Assembly: GCA_914767715.1 (NCBI GenBank) | Contig: OU612065.1 | Span: forward strand, 28,830,001 to 28,894,000 | DNA length: 64,000 bases | Reading direction: 5' to 3' | From: Membranipora membranacea | Lineage: Eukaryota; Bryozoa; Gymnolaemata; Cheilostomatida; Membraniporidae | Shown: one piece after another, positions 22,679-36,700 of the stretch | Layout: every line of letters starts with the position of its first letter | Numbering within the stretch: position 1 is the first letter of the stretch | Position numbers and translations under genes: made by a program | Notes under the pieces: model-generated | Told to the model about the DNA's origin: nothing | What the model saw: the letters and a program-made list of their open reading frames with translations, nothing else | The model's database searches: none

Positions 22679-24015
22679 ATGAGGCCAATGAGGCCATCAA
22701 CTGGTCAGAGTTTAAAAGAAATCCGATGGCTTTTTAATTTTTTCGCCCGCCGTTTGGCATGTTTTTTTATGTCAAAATTGGCCCTCGTTTAAAATGTTGC
22801 TGACGCCAATCTAAGAGGGGCAGCCCCGAACGGTTTTCCGTTCCAAAGTCAGCATGAAATTCCACACGGTATAGAGTAGGTTAGAAGGCAATCTATTTTT
22901 TAATCTGGCCGTAAAAAACACCAAGGGTCCCCCCTTTGTTACTTTTTATAATTTTAAAGTCGCTCTCATCTCTGTTCTATTTATCGTAGGATCTTCATAT
23001 TCTGGAATTTGAATGAGGCCAATGAGGCCATCAACTGGTCAGAGTTTAAAAGAAATCCGATGGCTTTTTAATTCTTTCGCCTGCCGTTTGGCATGTTTTT
23101 TTATGTCAAAATTGGCCCTCGTTAAAAATGTTGCTGACGCCAATCTAAGAGGGGCAGCCCCGAACGGTTTTCCGTTCCAAAGTCAGCATGAAATTCCACA
23201 CGGTATAGAGTAGGTTAGAAGGCAATCTATTTTTTAATCTGGCCGTAAAAAACACCAAGGGTCCCCCCTTTGTTACTTTTTATAATTTTAAAGTCGCTCT
23301 CATCTCTGTTCTATTTATCGTAGGATCTTCATATTCTGGAATTTGAATGAGGCCAATGAGGCCATCAACTGGTCAGAGTTTAAAAGAAATCCGATGGCTT
23401 TTTAATTTTTTCGCCTGCCGTTTGGCATGTTTTTTTATGTCAAAATTGGCCCTCGTTAAAAATGTTGCTGACGCCAATCTAAGAGGGGCAGCCCCGAACG
23501 GTTTTCCGTTCCAAAGTCAGCATGAAATTCCACACGGTATAGAGTAGGTTAGAAGGCAATCTATTTTTTAATCTGGCCGTAAAAAACACCAAGGGTCCCC
23601 CCCTTTGTTACTTTTTATAATTTTAAAGTCGCTCTCATCTCTGTTCTATTTATCGTAGGATCTTCATATTCTGGAATTTGAATGAGGCCAATGAGGCCAT
23701 CAACTGGTCAGAGTTTAAAAGAAATCCGATGGCTTTTTAATTTTTTCGCCTGCCGTTTGGCATGTTTTTTTATGTCAAAATTGGCCCTCATTAAAAATGT
23801 TGCTGACGCCAATCTAAGAGGGGCAGCCCCGAACGGTTTTCCGTTCCAAAGTCAGCATGAAATTCCACACGGTATAGAGTAGGTTAGAAGGCAATCTATT
23901 TTTTAATCTGGCCGTAAAAAACACCAAGGGTCCCCCCTTTGTTACTTTTTATAATTTTAAAGTCGCTCTCATCTCTGTTCTATTTATCGTAGGATCTTCA
24001 TATTCTGGAATTTGA
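22679..24015 (+). repeat. Four mixed monomers
   Basis: Units at 22679, 23013, 23347 and 23682. 22679 combines CGCCCGCCG with CTCGTTTAAAATG; the latter is also seen in 24016 and 25686. 23013 has TTTTTAATTCTTTCGCC as in 17339. 23347 has C7, giving a 335-bp unit. 23682 has CCCTCATTAAAA, a CpG transition. No block duplication is evident inside this stretch. Confidence 0.8.
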
Positions 24016-25685
24016 ATGAGGCCAATGAGGCCATCAACTAGTCAGAGTTTAAAAGAAATCCGATGGCTTTTTAATTTTTTCGCCTGCCGTTTGGCATGTT
24101 TTTTTATGTCAAAATTGGCCCTCGTTTAAAATGTTGCTGACGCCAATCTAAGAGGGGCAGCCCCGAACGGTTTTCCGTTCAAAAGTCAGCATGAAATTCC
24201 ACACGGTATAGAGTAGGTTAGAAGGCAATCTATTTTTTAATCTGGCCGTAAAAAACACCAAGGGTCCCCCCTTTGTTACTTTTTATAATTTTAAAGTCGC
24301 TCTCATCTCTGTGCTATTTATCGTAGGATCTTCATATTCTGGAATTTGAATGAGGCCAATGAGGCCATCAACTGGTCAGAGTTTAAAAGAAATCCGATGG
24401 CTTTTTAATTTTTTCGCCTGCCGTTTGGCATGTTTTTTTATGTCAAAATTGGCCCTCGTTAAAAATGTTGCTGACGCCAATCTAAGAGGGGCAGCCCCGA
24501 ACGGTTTTCCGTTCCAAAGTCAGCATGAAATTCCACACGGTATAGAGTTGGTTAGAAGGCAATCTATTTTTTAATCTGGCCGTGAAAAACACCAAGGGTC
24601 CCCCCTTTGTTACTTTTTATAATTTTAAAGTCGCTCTCATCTCTGTTCTATTTATCGTAGGATCTTCATATTCTGGAATTTGAATGAGGCCAATGAGGCC
24701 ATCAACTGGTCAGAGTTTAAAAGAAATCCGATGGCTTTTTAATTTTTTCGCCTGCCGTTTGGCATGTTTTTTTATGTCAAAATTGGCCCTCGTTAAAAAT
24801 GTTGCTGACGCCAATCTAAGAGGGGCAGCCCCGAACGGTTTTCCGTTCCAAAGTCAGCATGAAATTCCACACGGTATAGAGTAGGTTAGAAGGCAATTTA
24901 TTTTTTAATCTGGCCGTAAAAAACACCAAGGGTCCCCCCTTTGTTACTTTTTATAATTTTAAAGTCGCTCACATCTCTGATCTATTTATCGTAGGATCTT
25001 CATATTCTGGAATTTGAATGAGGCCAGTGAGGCCATCAACTGGTCAGAGTTTAAAAGAAATCCGATGGCTTTTTAATTTCTTCGCCTGCCGTTTGGCATG
25101 TTTTTTAATGTCAAAATTGGCCCTCGTTAAAAATGTTGCTGACGCCAATCTAAGAGGGGCAGCCCCGAACGGTTTTCAGTTCCAAAGTCAGCATGAAATT
25201 CCACATGGTATAGAGTAGGTTAGAAGGCAATCTATTTTTTAATCTGGCCGTAAAAAACACCAAGGGTCCCCCCTTTGTTACTTTTTATAATTTTAAAGTC
25301 GCTCTCATCTCTGTTCTATTTATCGTAGGATCTTCATATTCTGGAATTTGAATGAGGCCAATGAGGCCATCAACTGGTCAGAGTTTAGAAGAAATCCGAT
25401 GGCTTTTTAATTTTTTCGCCTGCCGTTTGGCATGTTTTTTTATGTCAAAATTGGCCCTCGTTAAAAATGTTGCTGACGCCAATCTAAGAGGGGCAGCCCC
25501 GAACGGTTTTCCGTTCCAAAGTCAGCATGAAATTCCATACGGTATAGAGTAGGTTAGAAGGCAATCTATTTTTTAATCTGGCCGTAAAAAACACCAAGGG
25601 TCCCCCCTTTGTTACTTTTTATAATTTTAAAGTCGCTCTCATCTCTGTTCTATTTATCGTAGGATCTTCATATTCTGGAATTTGA
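24016..25685 (+). repeat. 5-monomer higher-order repeat, copy A (1,670 bp)
   Basis: Units: 24016 (CAACTAGTCAG, CTCGTTTAAAATG, GTTCAAAAGTC), 24350 (CTGTGCTATTT before it, TAGAGTTGG, GGCCGTGAAAAAC), 24684 (GGCAATTTATT), 25018 (GGCCAGTGAGG, TTTTCAGTTCC, CACATGG, and GCTCACATCTCTGATC before it), 25352 (GTTTAGAAG, CCATACGG). The loss of the TAG after codon 66 in 24350 extends its internal frame to 74 codons, a by-product of one substitution. Confidence 0.9.
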
Positions 25686-27355
25686 ATGAGGCCAATGAGG
25701 CCATCAACTAGTCAGAGTTTAAAAGAAATCCGATGGCTTTTTAATTTTTTCGCCTGCCGTTTGGCATGTTTTTTTATGTCAAAATTGGCCCTCGTTTAAA
25801 ATGTTGCTGACGCCAATCTAAGAGGGGCAGCCCCGAACGGTTTTCCGTTCAAAAGTCAGCATGAAATTCCACACGGTATAGAGTAGGTTAGAAGGCAATC
25901 TATTTTTTAATCTGGCCGTAAAAAACACCAAGGGTCCCCCCTTTGTTACTTTTTATAATTTTAAAGTCGCTCTCATCTCTGTGCTATTTATCGTAGGATC
26001 TTCATATTCTGGAATTTGAATGAGGCCAATGAGGCCATCAACTGGTCAGAGTTTAAAAGAAATCCGATGGCTTTTTAATTTTTTCGCCTGCCGTTTGGCA
26101 TGTTTTTTTATGTCAAAATTGGCCCTCGTTAAAAATGTTGCTGACGCCAATCTAAGAGGGGCAGCCCCGAACGGTTTTCCGTTCCAAAGTCAGCATGAAA
26201 TTCCACACGGTATAGAGTTGGTTAGAAGGCAATCTATTTTTTAATCTGGCCGTGAAAAACACCAAGGGTCCCCCCTTTGTTACTTTTTATAATTTTAAAG
26301 TCGCTCTCATCTCTGTTCTATTTATCGTAGGATCTTCATATTCTGGAATTTGAATGAGGCCAATGAGGCCATCAACTGGTCAGAGTTTAAAAGAAATCCG
26401 ATGGCTTTTTAATTTTTTCGCCTGCCGTTTGGCATGTTTTTTTATGTCAAAATTGGCCCTCGTTAAAAATGTTGCTGACGCCAATCTAAGAGGGGCAGCC
26501 CCGAACGGTTTTCCGTTCCAAAGTCAGCATGAAATTCCACACGGTATAGAGTAGGTTAGAAGGCAATTTATTTTTTAATCTGGCCGTAAAAAACACCAAG
26601 GGTCCCCCCTTTGTTACTTTTTATAATTTTAAAGTCGCTCACATCTCTGATCTATTTATCGTAGGATCTTCATATTCTGGAATTTGAATGAGGCCAGTGA
26701 GGCCATCAACTGGTCAGAGTTTAAAAGAAATCCGATGGCTTTTTAATTTCTTCGCCTGCCGTTTGGCATGTTTTTTTATGTCAAAATTGGCCCTCGTTAA
26801 AAATGTTGCTGACGCCAATCTAAGAGGGGCAGCCCCGAACGGTTTTCAGTTCCAAAGTCAGCATGAAATTCCACATGGTATAGAGTAGGTTAGAAGGCAA
26901 TCTATTTTTTAATCTGGCCGTAAAAAACACCAAGGGTCCCCCCTTTGTTACTTTTTATAATTTTAAAGTCGCTCTCATCTCTGTTCTATTTATCGTAGGA
27001 TCTTCATATTCTGGAATTTGAATGAGGCCAATGAGGCCATCAACTGGTCAGAGTTTAGAAGAAATCCGATGGCTTTTTAATTTTTTCGCCTGCCGTTTGG
27101 CATGTTTTTTTATGTCAAAATTGGCCCTCGTTAAAAATGTTGCTAACGCCAATCTAAGAGGGGCAGCCCCGAACGGTTTTCCGTTCCAAAGTCAGCATGA
27201 AATTCCATACGGTATAGAGTAGGTTAGAAGGCAATCTATTTTTTAATCTGGCCGTAAAAAACACCAAGGGTCCCCCCTTTGTTACTTTTTATAATTTTAA
27301 AGTCGCTCTCATCTCTGTTCTATTTATCGTAGGATCTTCATATTCTGGAATTTGA
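25686..27355 (+). repeat. 5-monomer higher-order repeat, copy B (1,670 bp)
   Basis: Repeats 24016-25685 at an exact 1,670-bp offset with all its private variants. By eye two differences: T at 26777 against A at 25107, and A at 27145 against G at 25475. This is as recent-looking as the 22-mer pair but independent of it. Confidence 0.92.
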
Positions 27356-30300
27356 ATGAGGCCAATGAGGCCATCAACTGGTCAGAGTTTAAAAGAAATC
27401 CGATGGCTTTTTAATTTTTTCGCCTGCCGTTTGGGATGTTTTTTCATGTCAAAATTGGCCCTCGTTAAAAATGTTGCTGACGCCAATCTAAGAGGGGCAG
27501 CCCCGAACGGTTTTCCGTTCCAAAGTCAGCATGAAATTCCACACGGTATAGAGTAGGTTAGAAGGCAATCTATTTTTTAATCTGGCCGTAACAAACACCA
27601 AGGGTCCCCCCTTTGTTACTTTTTATAATTTTAAAGTCGCTCTCATCTCTGTTCTATTTATCGTAGGATCTTCATATTTTGGAATTTGAATGAGGCCAAT
27701 GAGGCCATCAACTGGTCAGAGTTTAAAAGAAATCCGATGGCTTTTTAATTTTTTCGCCTGCCGTTTGGCATGTTTTTTATGTCAAAATTGGCCCTCGTTA
27801 AAAATGTTGCTGACGCCAATCTAAGAGGGGCAGCCTCGAACGGTTTTCCGTTCCAAAGTCAGCATGAAATTCCACACGGTATAGAGTAGGTTAGAAGGCA
27901 ATCTATTTTTTAATCTGGCCGTAAAAAACACCAAGGGTCCCCCCTTTGTTACTTTTTATAATTTTAAAGTCGCTCTCATCTCTGTTCTATTTATCGTAGG
28001 ATCTTCATATTCTGGAATTTGAATGAGGCCAATGAGGCCATCAACTGGTCAGAGTTTAAAAGAAATCCGATGGCTTTTTAATTTTTTCGACTGCCGTTTG
28101 GCATGTTTTTTTTATGTCAAAATTGGCCCTCGTTAAAAATGTTGCTGACGCCAATCTAAGAGGGGCAGCCCCGAACGGTTTTCCGTTCCAAAGTCAGCAT
28201 GAAATTCCACACGGTATAGAGTAGGTTAGAAGGCAATCTATTTTTTAATCTGGCCGTAAAAAACACCAAGGGTCCCCCATTTGTTACTTTTTATAATTTT
28301 AAAGTCGCTCTCATCTCTGTTCTATTTATCGTAGGATCTTCATATTCTGGAATTTAAATGAGGCCAATGAGGCCATCAACTGGTCAGAGTTTAAAAGAAA
28401 TCCGATGGCTTTTTAATTTTTTCGCCTGCCGTTTGGCATGTTTTTTTATGTCAAAATTGGCCCTCGTTAAAAATGTTGCTGACGCCAATCTAAGAGGGGC
28501 AGCCCCGAACGGTTTTCCGTTCCAAAGTCAGCATGAAATTCCACACGGTATAGAGTAGGTTAGAAGGCAATCTATTTTTTAATCTGGCCGTAAAAAACAC
28601 CAAGGGTCCCCCCTTTGTTACTTTTTATAATTTTAAAGTCGCTCTCATCTCTCTTCTATTTATCGTAGGATCTTCATATTCTGGAATTTGAATGAGGCCA
28701 ATGAGGCAATCAACTGGTCAGAGTTTAAAAGAAATCCGATGGCTTTTTTATTTTTTCGCCTGCCGTTTGGCATGTTTTTTTATGTCAAAATTGGCCCTCG
28801 TTAAAAATGTTGCTGACGCCAATCTAAGAGGGGCAGCCCCGAACGGTTTTCCGTTCCAAAGTCAGCATGAAATTCCACACGGTATAGAGTAGGTTAGAAG
28901 GCAATCTATTTTTTAATCTGGCCGTAAAAAACACCAAGGGTCCCCCCTTTGTTACTTTTTATAATTTTAAAGTCGCTCTCATCTCTGTTCTATTTATCGT
29001 AGGATCTTCATATTCTGGAATTTGAATGAGGCCAATGAGGCCATCAACTGGTCAGAGTTTAAAAGAAATCCGATGGCTTTTTAATTTTTTCGCTTGCCGT
29101 TTGGCATGTTTTTTATGTCAGAATTGGCCCTCGTTAAAAATGTTGCTGACGCCAATCTAAGAGGGGCAGCCCCGAACGGTTTTCCGTTCCAAAGTCAGCA
29201 TGAAATTCCACACGGTATAGAGTAGGTTAGAAGGCAATCTATTTTTTAATCTGGCTGTAAAAAACACCAAGGGTCCCCCCTTTGTTACTTTTTATAATTT
29301 TAAAGTCGCTCTCATCTCTGTTCTATTTATCGTATGATCTTCATATTCTGGAATTTGAATGAGGCCAATGAGGCCATCAACTGGTCAGAGTTTAAAAGAA
29401 ATCCGATGGCTTTTTAATTTTTTCGCCTGCCGTTTGGCATGTTTTTTTATGTCAAAATTGGCCCTCGTTAAAAATGTTGCTGACGCCAATCTAAGAGGGG
29501 CAGCCCCGAACGGTTTTCCGTTCCAAAGTCAGCATGAAATTCCACACGGTATAGAGTAGGTTAGAAGGCAATCTATTTTTTAATCTGGCCGTAAAAAACA
29601 CCAAGGGTCCCCCCTTTGTTACTTTTTATAATTTTAAAGTCGCTCTCATCTCTGTTCAATTTATCGTAGGATCTTCATATTCTGGAATTTGAATGAGGCC
29701 AATGAGGCCATCAACTGGTCAGAGTTTAAAAGAAATCCGATGGCTTTTTAATTTTTTCGCCTGCCGTTTGGCATGTTTTTTTATGTCAAAATTGGCCCTC
29801 GTTAAAAATGTTGCTGACGCCAATCTAAGAGGGGCAGCCCCGAACGGATTTCCGTTCCAAAGTCAGCATGAAATTCCACACGGTATAGAGTAGGTTAGAA
29901 GGCAATCTATTTTTTAATCTGGCCGTAAAAAACACCAAGGGTCCCCCCTTTGTTACTTTTCATAATTTTAAAGTCGCTCTCATCTCTGTTCTATTTATCG
30001 TAGGATCTTCATATTCTGGAATTTGAATGAGGCCAATGAGGCCATCAACTGGTCAGAGTTTAAAAGAAATCCGATGGCTTTTTAATTTTTTCGCCTGCCG
30101 TTTGGCATGTTTTTTTATGTCAAAATTGGCCCTCGTTAAAAATGTTGCTGACGCCAATCTAAGAGGGGCAGCCCCGAACGGTTTTCCGTTCCAAAGTCAG
30201 CATGAATTTCCACACGGTATAGAGTAGGTTAGAAGGCAATCTATTTTTTAATCTGGCCGTAAAAAACACCAAGGGTCCCCCCTTTGTTACTTTTTATAAT

Positions 30301-32032
30301 TTTAAATTCGCTCTCATCTCTGTTCTATTTATCGTAGGATCTTCATATTCTGGAATTTGAATGAGGCCAATGAGGACATCAACTGGTCAGAGTTTAAAAG
30401 AAATCCGATGGCTTTTTAATTTTTTCGCCTGCCGTTTGGCATGTTTTTTTATGTCAAAATAGGCCCACGTTAAAAATGTTGCTGACGCCAATCTAAGAGG
30501 GGCAACCCCGAACGCTTTTCCGTTCCAAAGTCAGCATGAAATTCCACACGGTATAGAGTAGGTTAGAAGGCAATCGATTTTTTAATCTGGCCGTAAAAAA
30601 CACCAAGGGTCCCCCCTTTGTTACTTTTTATAATTTTAAAGTCGCTCTCATCTCTCTTCTATTTATCGTAGAATCTTCATATTCTGGAATTTGAATGAGG
30701 CCAATGAGGCCATCAACTGGTCAGAGTTTTAAAGAAATCCGATGGCTTTTTAATTTTTTCGCCTGCCGTTTGGCATGTTTTTTTATGTCAAAATTGGCCC
30801 TCTTTAAAAATGTTGCTGACGCCAATCTAAGAGGGGCAGCCCCGAACGGTTTTCCGTTCCAAAGTCAGCATGAAATTCCACACGGTATAGAGTAGGTTAG
30901 AAGTCAGTCTATTTTTTAATCTGGCCGTAAAAAACACCAAGGGTCCCCCCTTTGTTACTTTTTATAAATTTAAAGTCGCTCTCATCTCTGTTCTATTTAT
31001 CGTAGGATCTTCATATTCTGGAATTTGAATGAGGCCAATGAGGCCATCAACTGGTCATAGTTTAAAAGAAATCCGATGGCTTTTTAATTTTTTCGCCTGC
31101 CGTTTGGCATGTTTTTTATGTCAAAATTGGCCCTCGTTAAAAATGTTGCTGACGCCAATCTAAGAGGGGCAGCCTCGAACGGTTTTCCGTTCCAAAGTCA
31201 GCATGAAATTCCACACGGTATAGAGTAGGTTAGAAGGCAATCTATTTTTTAATCTGGCCGTAAAAAACACCAAAGGTCCCCCCTTTGTTACTTTTTATAA
31301 TTTTAAAGTCGCTCTCATCTCTGTTCTATTTATCGTAGGATCTTCATATTCTGGAATTTGAACGAGGCCAATGAGGCCATCAACTGGTCAGAGTTTAAAA
31401 GAAATCCGATGGCTTTTTAATTTTTTCGCCTGCCGTTTGGCATGTTTTTTTATGTCAAAATTGGCCCTCGTTAAAAATGTTGCTGACGCCAATCTAAGAG
31501 GGGCAGCCCCGAACGGTTTTCCGTTCCAAAGTCAGCATGAAATTCCACACGGTATAGAGTAGGTTAGAAGGCGATCTATTTTTTAATCTGGCCGTAAAAA
31601 ACACCAAGGGTCCCCCCTTTGTTACTTTTTATAATTTTAAAGTCGCTCTCATCTCTGTTCTATTTATCGTAGGATCTTCATATTCTGGAATTTAAATGAG
31701 GCCAATGAGGCCGTCAACTGGTCAGAGTTTAAAAGAAATCCGATGGCTTTTTAATTTTTTCGCCTGCCGTTTGGCATGTTTTTTTATGTCAAAATTGGCC
31801 CTCGTTAAAAATGTTGCTGACGCCAATCTAAGAGGGGCAGCCCCGAACGGTTTTCCGTTCCAAAGTCAGCATGAAATTCCACACGGTATAGAGTAGGTTA
31901 GAAGGCAATCTATTTTTTAATCTGGCCGTAAAAAACACCAAGGGTCCCCCCTTTGTTACTTTTTATAATTTTAAAGTCGCTCTCATCTCTGTTCTATTTA
32001 TCGTAGGATCTTCATATTATTCTGGAATTTGA
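27356..32032 (+). repeat. Fourteen mixed monomers with loose 10-mer echoes
   Basis: Units begin at 27356, 27690, 28023, 28358, 28692, 29026, 29359, 29693, 30027, 30361, 30695, 31029, 31362 and 31696. Shared rare variants lie about 3,338 bp apart: CAGCCTCGAACGG with a T6 run (27690 and 31029) and GGAATTTAAATGAGG (28358 and 31696). The monomers between these anchors have diverged, so any 10-mer duplication is old or partly overwritten. T6 units (27690, 29026, 31029) and the AGGCAATC variant (28692) begin here and continue to 37.7 kb. 30361 is the most altered unit, with at least seven changes. Confidence 0.75.
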
Positions 32033-33703
32033 ATGAGGCCAATGAGGCCATCAACTGGTCAGAGTTTAAAAGAAATCCGATGGCTTTTTAATTTTTTCGC
32101 CTGCCGTTTGGCATGTTTTTTTATGTCAAAATTGGCCCTCGTTAAAAATGTTGCTGACGCCAATCTAAGAGGGGCAGCCCCGAACGGTTTTCCGTTCCAA
32201 AGTCAGCATGAAATTCCACACGGTATAGAGTAGGTTAAAAGGCAATCTATTTTTTAATCTGGCCGTAAAAAACACCAAGGGTCCCCCCTTTGTTACTTTT
32301 CATAATTTTAAAGTCGCTCTCATCTCTGTTCTATTTATCGTAGGATCTTCATATTCTGGAATTTGAATGAGGCCAATGAGGCAATCAACTGGTCAGAGTT
32401 TAAAAGAAATCCGATGGCTTTTTAATTTTTTCGCCTGCCGTTTGGCATGTTTTTTTATGTCAAAATTGGCCCTCGTTAAAAATGTTGCTGACGCCAATCT
32501 AAGAGGGGCAGCCCCAAACGGTTTTCCGTTCCAAAGTCAGCATGAAATTCCACACGGTATAGAGTAGGTTAGAAGGCAATCTATTTTTTAATCTGGCCGT
32601 AAAAAACACCAAGGGTCCCCCCTTTGTTACTTTTTATAATTTTAAAGTCGCTCTCATCTCTGTTCTATTTATCGTAGGATCTTCATATTCTGGAATTTGA
32701 ATGAGGCCAATGAGGCCATCAACTGGTCAGAGTTTAAAAGAAATCCGATGGCTTTTTAATTTTTTCGCCTGCCGTTTGGCATGTTTTTTATGTCAAAATT
32801 GGCCCTCGTTAAAAATGTTGCTGACGCCAATCTAAGAGGGGCAGCCCCGAACGGTTTTCCGTTCCAAAGTCAGCATGAAATTCCACACGGTATAGAGTAG
32901 GTTAGAAGGCAATCTATTTTTTAATCTGGCCGTAAAAAACACCAAGGGTCCCCCCTTTGTTACTTTTTATAATTTTAAAGTCGCTCTCATCTCTGTTCTA
33001 TTTATCGTAGGATCTTCATATTCTGGAATTTGAATGAGGCCAATGAGGCCATCAACTGGTCAGAGTTTAAAAGAAATCCGATGGCTTTTTAATTTTTTCG
33101 CCTGCCGTTTGGCATGTTTTTTTATGTCAAAATTGGCCCTCGTTAAAAATGTTGCTGACGCCAATCTAAGAGGGGCAGCCCCGAACGGTTTTCCGTTCCA
33201 AAGTCAGCATGAAATTCCACACGGTATAGAGTAGGTTAGAAGGCAATCTATTTTTTAATCTGGCCGTAAAAAACACCAAGGGTCCCCCCTTTGTTACTTT
33301 TTATAATTTTAAAGTCGCTCTCATCTCTGTTCTATTTATCGTATGATCTTCATATTCTGGAATTTGAATGAGGCCAATGAGGCCATCAACTGGTCAGAGT
33401 TTAAAAGAAATCCGATGGCTTTTTAATTTTTTCGCCTGCCGTTTGGCATGTTTTTTATGTCAAAATTGGCCCTCGTTAAAAATGTTGCTGACGCCAATCT
33501 AAGAGGGGCAGCCCCGAACGGTTTTCCGTTCCAAAGTCAGCATGAAATTCCACACGGTATAGAGTAGGTTAGAAGGCAATCTATTTTTTAATCTGGCCGT
33601 AAAAAACACCAAGGGTCCCCCCTTTGTTACTTTTTATAATTTTAAAGTCGCTCTCATCTCTGTTCTATTTATCGTAGGATCTTCATATTATTCTGGAATT
33701 TGA
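32033..33703 (+). repeat. 5-monomer block with TATTATTC insertion, first copy
   Basis: Units: 32033 (preceded by CATATTATTCTGG, a 3-bp insertion), 32367 (AGGCAATCAAC), 32701 (T6), 33034 and 33368 (T6, preceded by CGTATGATC). The next block begins at 33704 with the same insertion, followed by an AGGCAATCAAC unit and T6 units. This gives a period of 1,671 bp. Confidence 0.75.
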
Positions 33704-36700
33704 ATGAGGCCAATGAGGCCATCAACTGGTCAGAGTTTAAAAGAAATCCGATGGCTTTTTAATTTTTTCGCCTGCCGTTTGGCATGTTTTTTTATGTCAA
33801 AATTGGCCCTCGTTAAAAATGTTGCTGACGCCAATCTAAGAGGGGCAGCCCCGAACGGTTTTCCGTTCGAAAGTCAGCATGAAATTCCACACGGTATAGA
33901 GTAGGTTAGAAGGCAATCTATTTTTTAATCTGGCCGTAAAAAACACCAAGGGTCCCCCCTTTGTTACTTTTTATAATTTTAAAGTCGCTCTCATCTCTGT
34001 TCTATTTATCGTAGGATCTTCATATTATTCTGGAATTTGAATGACGCCAATGAGGCAATCAACTGGTCAGAGTTTAAAAGAAATCCGATGGCTTTTTAAT
34101 TTTTTCGCCTGCCGTTTGGCATGTTTTTTTATGTCAAAATTGGCCCTCGTTAAAAATGTTGCTGACGCCAATCTAAGAGGGGCAGCCCCGAACGGTTTTC
34201 CGTTCCAAAGTCAGCATGAAATTCCACACGGTATAGAGTAGGTTAGAAGGCAATCTATTTTTTAATCTGGCCGTAAAAAACACCAAGGGTCCCCCCTTTG
34301 TTACTTTTTATAATTTTAAAGTCGCTCTCATCTCTGTTCTATTTATCGTAGGATCTTCATATTCTGGAATTTGAATGAGGCCAATGAGGCCATCAACTGG
34401 TCAGAGTTTAAAAGAAATCCGATGGCATTTTAATTTTTTCGCCTGCCGTTTGGCATGTTTTTTATGTCAAAATTGGCCCTCGTTAAAAATGTTGCTGACG
34501 CCAATCTAAGAGGGGCAGCCCCGAACGGTTTTCCGTTCCAAAGTCAGCATGAAATTCCACACGGTATAGAGTAGGTTAGAAGGCAATCTATTTTTTAATC
34601 TGGCCGTAAAAAACACCAAGGGTCCCCCCTTTGTTACTTTTTATAATTTTAAAGTCGCTCTCATCTCTGTTCTATTTATCGTAGGATCTTCATATTCTGG
34701 AATTTGAATGAGGCCAATGAGGCCATCAACTGGTCAGAGTTTAAAAGAAATCCGATGGCTTTTTAATTTTTTCGCCTGCCGTTTGGCATGTTTTTTATGT
34801 CAAAATTGGCCCTCGTTAAAAATGTTGCTGACGCCAATCTAAGAGGGGCAGCCCCGAACGGTTTTCCGTTCCAAAGTCAGCATGAAATTCCACACGGTAT
34901 AGAGTAGGTTAGAAGGCAATCTATTTTTTAATCTGGCCGTAAAAAACACCAAGGGTCCCCCCTTTGTTACTTTATATAATTTTAAAGTCGCTCTCATCTC
35001 TGTTCTATTTATCGTAGGATCTTCATATTCTGGAATTTGAATGAGGCCAATGAGGCCATCAACTGGTCAGAGTTTAAAAGAAATCCGATGGCTTTTTAAT
35101 TTTTTCGCCTGCCGTTTGGCATGTTTTTTTATGTCAAAATTGGCCCTCGTTAAAAATGTTGCTGACGCCAATCTAAGAGGGGCAGCCCCGAACGGTTTTT
35201 CCGTTCCAAAGTCAGCATGAAATTCCACACTGTATAGAGTAGGTTAGAAGGCAATCTATTTTTTAATCTGGCCGTAAAAAACACCAAGGGTCCCCCCTTT
35301 GTTACTTTTTATAATTTTAAAGTCGCTCTCATCTCTGTTCTATTCATCGTAGGATCTTCATATTCTGGAATTTGAATGAGGCCAATGAGGCCATCAACTG
35401 GTCAGAGTTTAAAAGAAATCCGATGGCTTTTTAATTTTTTCGCCTGCCGTTTGGCATGTTTTTTTATGTCAAAATTGGCCCTCGTTAAAAATGTTGCTGA
35501 CGCCAATCTAAGAGGGGCAGCCCCGAACGGTTTTCCGTTCCAAAGTCAGCATGAAATTCCACACGGTATAGAGTAGGTTAGAAGGCAATCTATTTTTTAA
35601 TCTGGCCGTAAAAAACACCAAGGGTCCCCCCTTTGTTACTTTTTATAATTTTAAAGTCGCTCTCATCTCTGTTCTATTTATCGTAGGATCTTCATATTCT
35701 GGAATTTGAACGAGGCCAATGAGGCCATCAACTGGTCAGAGTTTAAAAGAAATCCGATGGCTTTTTAATCTTTTCGCCTGCCGTTTGGCATGTTTTTTTA
35801 TGTCAAAATTGGCCCTCGTTAAAAATGTTGCTGACGCCAATCTAAGAGGGGCAGCCCCGAACGGTTTTCCGTTCCAAAGTCAGCATGAAATTCCACACGG
35901 TATAGAGTAGGTTAGAAGGCAATCTATTTTTTAATCTGGCCGTAAAAAACACCAAGGGTCCCCCCTTTGTTACTTTTTATAATTTTAAAGTCGCTCTCAT
36001 CTCTGTTCTAGTTATCGTAGGATCTTCATATTCTGGAATTTGAATGAGGCCAATGAGGCCATCAACTGGTCAGAGTTTAAAAGAAATCCCATGGCTTTTT
36101 AATTTTTTCGCCTGCCGTTTGGCATGTTTTTTTATGTCAAAATTGGCCCTCGTTAAAAATGTTGCTGACGCCAATCTAAGAGGGGCAGCCCCGAACGATT
36201 TTCCGTTCCAAAGTCAGCATGAAATTCCACACGGTATAGAGAAGGTTAGAAGGCAATCTATTTTTTAATCTGGCCGTCAAAAACACCAAGGGTCCCCCCT
36301 TTGTTACTTTTTATAATTTTAAAGTCGCTCTCATCTCTGTTCTATTTATCGTAGGATCTTCATATTCTGGAATTTGAATGAGGCCAATGAGGCCATCAAC
36401 TGGTCAGAGTTTAAAAGAAATCCGATGGCTTTTTAATTTTTTCGCCTGCCGTTTGGCATGTTTTTTTATGTCAAAATTGGCCCTCGTCAAAAATGTTGCT
36501 GACGCCAATCTAAGAGGGGCAGCCCCGAACGGTTTTCCGTTCCAAAGTCAGCATGAAAATCCACATGGTATAGAGTAGGTTAGGAGGCAATCTATTTTTT
36601 AATCTGGCCGTAAAAAACACCAAGGGTCCCCCCTTTTTTACTTTTTATAATTTTAAAGTCGCTCTCATCTCTGTTCTATTTATCTTAGGATCTTCATATT

